A DNA stretch of 7,986 nucleotides from Candidatus Rokuibacteriota bacterium. Lineage in GTDB: Bacteria > Methylomirabilota > Methylomirabilia > Rokubacteriales > CSP1-6. Position 1 is the stretch's first letter, and every line of letters begins with the position of its first letter. Positions 5,946-7,986 of this stretch are shown piece by piece. Position numbers and translations under genes: made by a program. Location of the stretch: contig QHSM01000075.1 of the NCBI GenBank assembly GCA_003221595.1, positions 1 through 7,986 of the forward strand. The letters are read 5' to 3'. The notes beneath the pieces were generated by a model. The model was not told where the DNA came from, did no database searches, and was given only the letters and a program-made list of their open reading frames with translations.

Positions 5946-6851
5946 TCAGACCTGCTTGAGCCGCGGGTCCAGCCAGTCGCGGAGCCAGTCGCCGAACAGG
6001 TTGAACGCGAGCACGACCAGGATGATGGCGACGCCGGGCACGACGGAGAGCCACCAGGCGCTCGCGATGTGACTGCGCCCGTCCGCCACCATCTGGCCCC
6101 AGGACGGCGTCGGCGGCGGGATCCCGGCGCCGAGGAACGAGAGCGAGGCCTCGACGATGATGACGAAGCCGATGTGCAGGGTGAGGAGCACCATGAACGT
6201 GTTCAGGACGTTCGGCACGATGTGGACGGCCATGATGCGCAGGTGCGAGCAGCCGTGCACGCGCGCCAGCGCGACGAAGTCGCGAGTCTTGACGGCCAGC
6301 GCCTCGCCCCGGACCACGCGGGCAAACCGCGCCCAGATGAGCACGGTGATGGCGATCGAGATGGTCCCCAGCCCCTGGCCCAGGCTCACCGCCAGCAGCA
6401 GCGCGATGAGGATCGTCGGGAACGTCAGCGTCGCGTCGACGACCCGCATGAGGACGCTGTCCGTCCGTCCACCGAGATAGCCGGACACGATACCCACGAC
6501 GAGCCCGACGCCGCCGCCGGCGAGAAGCGCCGCCGCCGCCACGATCAGGCTCACGCGCGCGCCGTAGATCAGCCGGCTCAAGAGGTCGCGCCCGAGGACG
6601 TCGGTGCCGAGCAGGTGCTTCGTGCTCCCGCCCTCCTGCCACGCGGGCGGCAGCAGCTTGTCCGGAAGCGACTGCTCGGTGGGCGAGTGGGGCGCGATGA
6701 GCGGCGCCAGCAGGGCGACGAGAACCAGCACGACGATGATGGAGAACGAGCCCCACGGCAGCCGGGCCAGATCGCCGCCGGACCGGGGCTCCGCCGAGAC
6801 CTCGGGAGCCGCCCGGACGCCGGCGTCGATCGGCTCGCCGACCCTCGCCAT
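5946..6851 (-). CDS. dppC: Dpp/Opp-type ABC permease (C subunit)
   Basis: 301 residues, usual DppC length. An N-terminal cytosolic stretch of about 33 residues precedes helix 1 (SIIVVLVLVALLAPLIAP), followed by a periplasmic loop with the family motif HLLGTDVLGRDLLSRLIYGARVSL (about 79-102 region). Further helices follow, five to six in total. The EAA loop that docks on the ATPase is visible as EALAVKTRDFVALARVHGCS (residues about 183-202), with the conserved HIVPN just after it. The family ending LFGDWLRDWLDPRL is complete. ATG 6849-6851 lies one base after the permease B stop (TGAGATG), so translation is probably coupled; no clear ribosome site is present. Together with permease B it forms the transmembrane channel. 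The stop is TGA at 5946-5948. Confidence 0.95.
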   Translation of the reverse strand: MARVGEPIDAGVRAAPEVSAEPRSGGDLARLPWGSFSIIVVLVLVALLAPLIAPHSPTEQSLPDKLLPPAWQEGGSTKHLLGTDVLGRDLLSRLIYGARVSLIVAAAALLAGGGVGLVVGIVSGYLGGRTDSVLMRVVDATLTFPTILIALLLAVSLGQGLGTISIAITVLIWARFARVVRGEALAVKTRDFVALARVHGCSHLRIMAVHIVPNVLNTFMVLLTLHIGFVIIVEASLSFLGAGIPPPTPSWGQMVADGRSHIASAWWLSVVPGVAIILVVLAFNLFGDWLRDWLDPRLKQV

Positions 6852-6852
6852 C

Positions 6853-7770
6853 TCAGGCGAACCGGACCCGCGGGTCCAGGTAGGCGTAGAGGATGTCCAC
6901 GCCGAGGTTGACGCCGAGCACGATGATTCCCTTCAGCAAGATGACCGCCTGGAGCAGCGGATAGTCCCGGAAGATGACCGCCTCGTACGTGAGCCGCCCG
7001 ACGCCCGGCCACGCGAACACGGTCTCCGTCACGATCGCGCCGGTGATCAAGAGCGCGAAGTAGACGCCGAACAGCGTGGTGACGGGGATCAGCGCGTTGC
7101 GAAGACAGTGCTTCCAGATCACCACGGTCTGCGAGAGACCTTTGAGCCGGGCGAGCTTGACGAACTCGCTCCCCATCACCTCGAGGAGGCTCGAACGAAC
7201 GAGCCGCATCATGCCGGCCACCAGGAACACGCCGAGGGTGATGGCGGGCAACACATAGTGACTCGGCCCGCCCATGCGCGACGACGGCAACAGTCCGAGC
7301 TTGATGCTGAAGACGTAGATCAGGATGATGCCGAGCCAGAACGACGGCGTGGCGATGCCCAGCACGGCAATGGCGCCGGAGACCCGGTCGATGAGCGTTC
7401 CGCGATAGACCGCCGCCAGCACACCCAGGGGAATCGCGATGGCGAGGGCCCCGACCATGGCGAGCGGCAGGAGCCGCAGCGTGTTGGGAAGACGCTCGAA
7501 GAACACCTCGGTGGCCGGCTTGCGGTATCGGATCGAATCGCCGAGGTCCCCGCGCAGCGCGCCCGCGAGAAAGATGTAGAGCTGCTCGTGGAGGGGCCGG
7601 TCGAGCCCGAGGGCGCGCATGAGATGGGCGCGGTCCTCCTGCGTGGCATCTTCACGTAGAAGCAGATCGGCGGGATTTCCGCTCACGCGCGCCATGGCGA
7701 AGATGACCAGCGCCAGGACGAACAGGAGCAGCACGCTCTGGAGAATCCGCCTCAGAATGAACCGCTGCAC
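6853..7770 (-). CDS. dppB: Dpp/Opp-type ABC permease (B subunit)
   Basis: 305 residues, within the normal DppB range. Helix 1 starts almost at the N-terminus (RRILQSVLLLFVLALVIFAM), the typical DppB/GsiC opening. It is followed by a periplasmic loop with LGLDRPLHEQ and GDLGDSIRYRKP, then a helix bundle with TPSFWLGIILIYVFS. The EAA loop is SSLLEVMGSEFVKLARLKG, followed by LRNALIPVTT, and the protein ends in the conserved DILYAYLDPRVRF. About six membrane helices are expected. The start is GTG 7768-7770; the gap to the binding-protein stop is only 19 bases, so it belongs to the same operon. The upstream GGGCGAG is a weak ribosome site. Substrate specificity lies mainly with the binding protein, whose main part is off-window. 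The stop is TGA at 6853-6855. Confidence 0.95.
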   Translation of the reverse strand: MQRFILRRILQSVLLLFVLALVIFAMARVSGNPADLLLREDATQEDRAHLMRALGLDRPLHEQLYIFLAGALRGDLGDSIRYRKPATEVFFERLPNTLRLLPLAMVGALAIAIPLGVLAAVYRGTLIDRVSGAIAVLGIATPSFWLGIILIYVFSIKLGLLPSSRMGGPSHYVLPAITLGVFLVAGMMRLVRSSLLEVMGSEFVKLARLKGLSQTVVIWKHCLRNALIPVTTLFGVYFALLITGAIVTETVFAWPGVGRLTYEAVIFRDYPLLQAVILLKGIIVLGVNLGVDILYAYLDPRVRFA

Positions 7771-7789
7771 CGGCGACGCTCGCCCGGCC

Positions 7790-7986
7790 TCAGGGCCAGG
7801 GGTGCCCTTCCGGTCGCGGCATCCGCTCGGCCACGTCGCCGAACTCGTGCCGGCCGGGGATCGGCTTGAAGTAGCCGACGCTCTTCGGGTTCACGGCCCA
7901 GGTGCCCAGGCCCTCGACGATCGGCACGGCGATCCAGCTCTTGGCCACCAGCTCGATCATCCGGTTCGTGGCCGCCGTGCGCTTCG
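7790..7986 (-). CDS. Periplasmic substrate-binding protein of peptide ABC importer (SBP_bac_5), C-terminal part
   Basis: The 3' end of a gene whose beginning lies beyond the window. Sixty-four residues precede TGA 7790-7792. The readable end includes LVAKSWIAVPIVEGLGTWAV, then PKSVGYFKPIPGRHEFGD, and closes on MPRPEGHPWP. This helix-strand ending, with a late aromatic-rich strand, suits family 5 solute-binding proteins (DppA/OppA/NikA type). The position directly before permease B supports the assignment, since the binding-protein gene commonly leads such operons. It would bind the substrate in the periplasm and deliver it to the two permeases. Too little is present to say whether the ligand is a peptide, nickel, glutathione or another compound. 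Confidence 0.8.
   Translation of the reverse strand, partial: KRTAATNRMIELVAKSWIAVPIVEGLGTWAVNPKSVGYFKPIPGRHEFGDVAERMPRPEGHPWP

Noticed and set aside
4980..6911. Plus-strand open frame of 643 codons opposite ATPase D and permease C
   Set aside because: Its translation is rich in Arg, His, Asp and Gly with no recognisable domain. It is the antisense shadow of GC-rich genes whose own frames carry complete ABC motifs.

Overview
The window is GC-rich DNA (roughly two thirds G+C by eye) from a bacterial chromosome. It is densely packed: nine of the ten genes lie on the minus strand, with short gaps or overlaps. Signal peptides, a periplasmic HtrA protease and a five-gene peptide-type ABC operon suggest a Gram-negative-type soil or subsurface bacterium. 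A Rokubacteria/Methylomirabilota-like or deltaproteobacterial lineage would fit, but this is a guess from composition and gene content, and the window holds no phylogenetic marker. I see no rRNA, tRNA, CRISPR array, insertion sequence or phage gene.

Layout: (a) 1-404, plus strand: 3' end of a FetB-type (UPF0014) metal-export permease. (b) 405-597: 193-base convergent intergenic region with one inverted repeat. (c) 598-3232, minus strand, read in the order HtrA-type serine protease, exported two-domain sulfurtransferase, VIT/CCC1-family metal transporter. The first pair is 8 bases apart and the second 44 bases, so they probably form an operon driven from a promoter next to the htrA start codon. 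(d) 3368-3811, minus: single-domain universal stress protein. (e) 3808-7986, minus: a peptide/nickel (Dpp/Opp-type) ABC importer in the order binding protein (3' end only), permease B, permease C, ATPase D, ATPase F. The last gene overlaps the stress-protein gene by 4 bases (ATGA).

How the parts work together: the ABC operon encodes a complete Dpp-style importer, with a periplasmic binding protein, two permeases and two ATPases. Its substrate cannot be read from the sequence. The htrA-sulfurtransferase-VIT group plus the converging fetB looks like an envelope-stress and metal-homeostasis neighbourhood, with two unrelated transporter families implicated in iron/manganese efflux or sequestration facing each other.

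Most genes are ordinary family members. The most unusual point is the C-terminus of the last ABC ATPase. It lacks the usual family ending and instead runs on for about 60 residues into a tail that resembles the C-terminus of a universal stress protein. This suggests that a deletion fused the ATPase gene to the remnant of a lost tandem usp gene. A second point is a promoter-like element so close to the htrA ATG that its mRNA may be leaderless. I found no clear sign of an undescribed multi-gene system.
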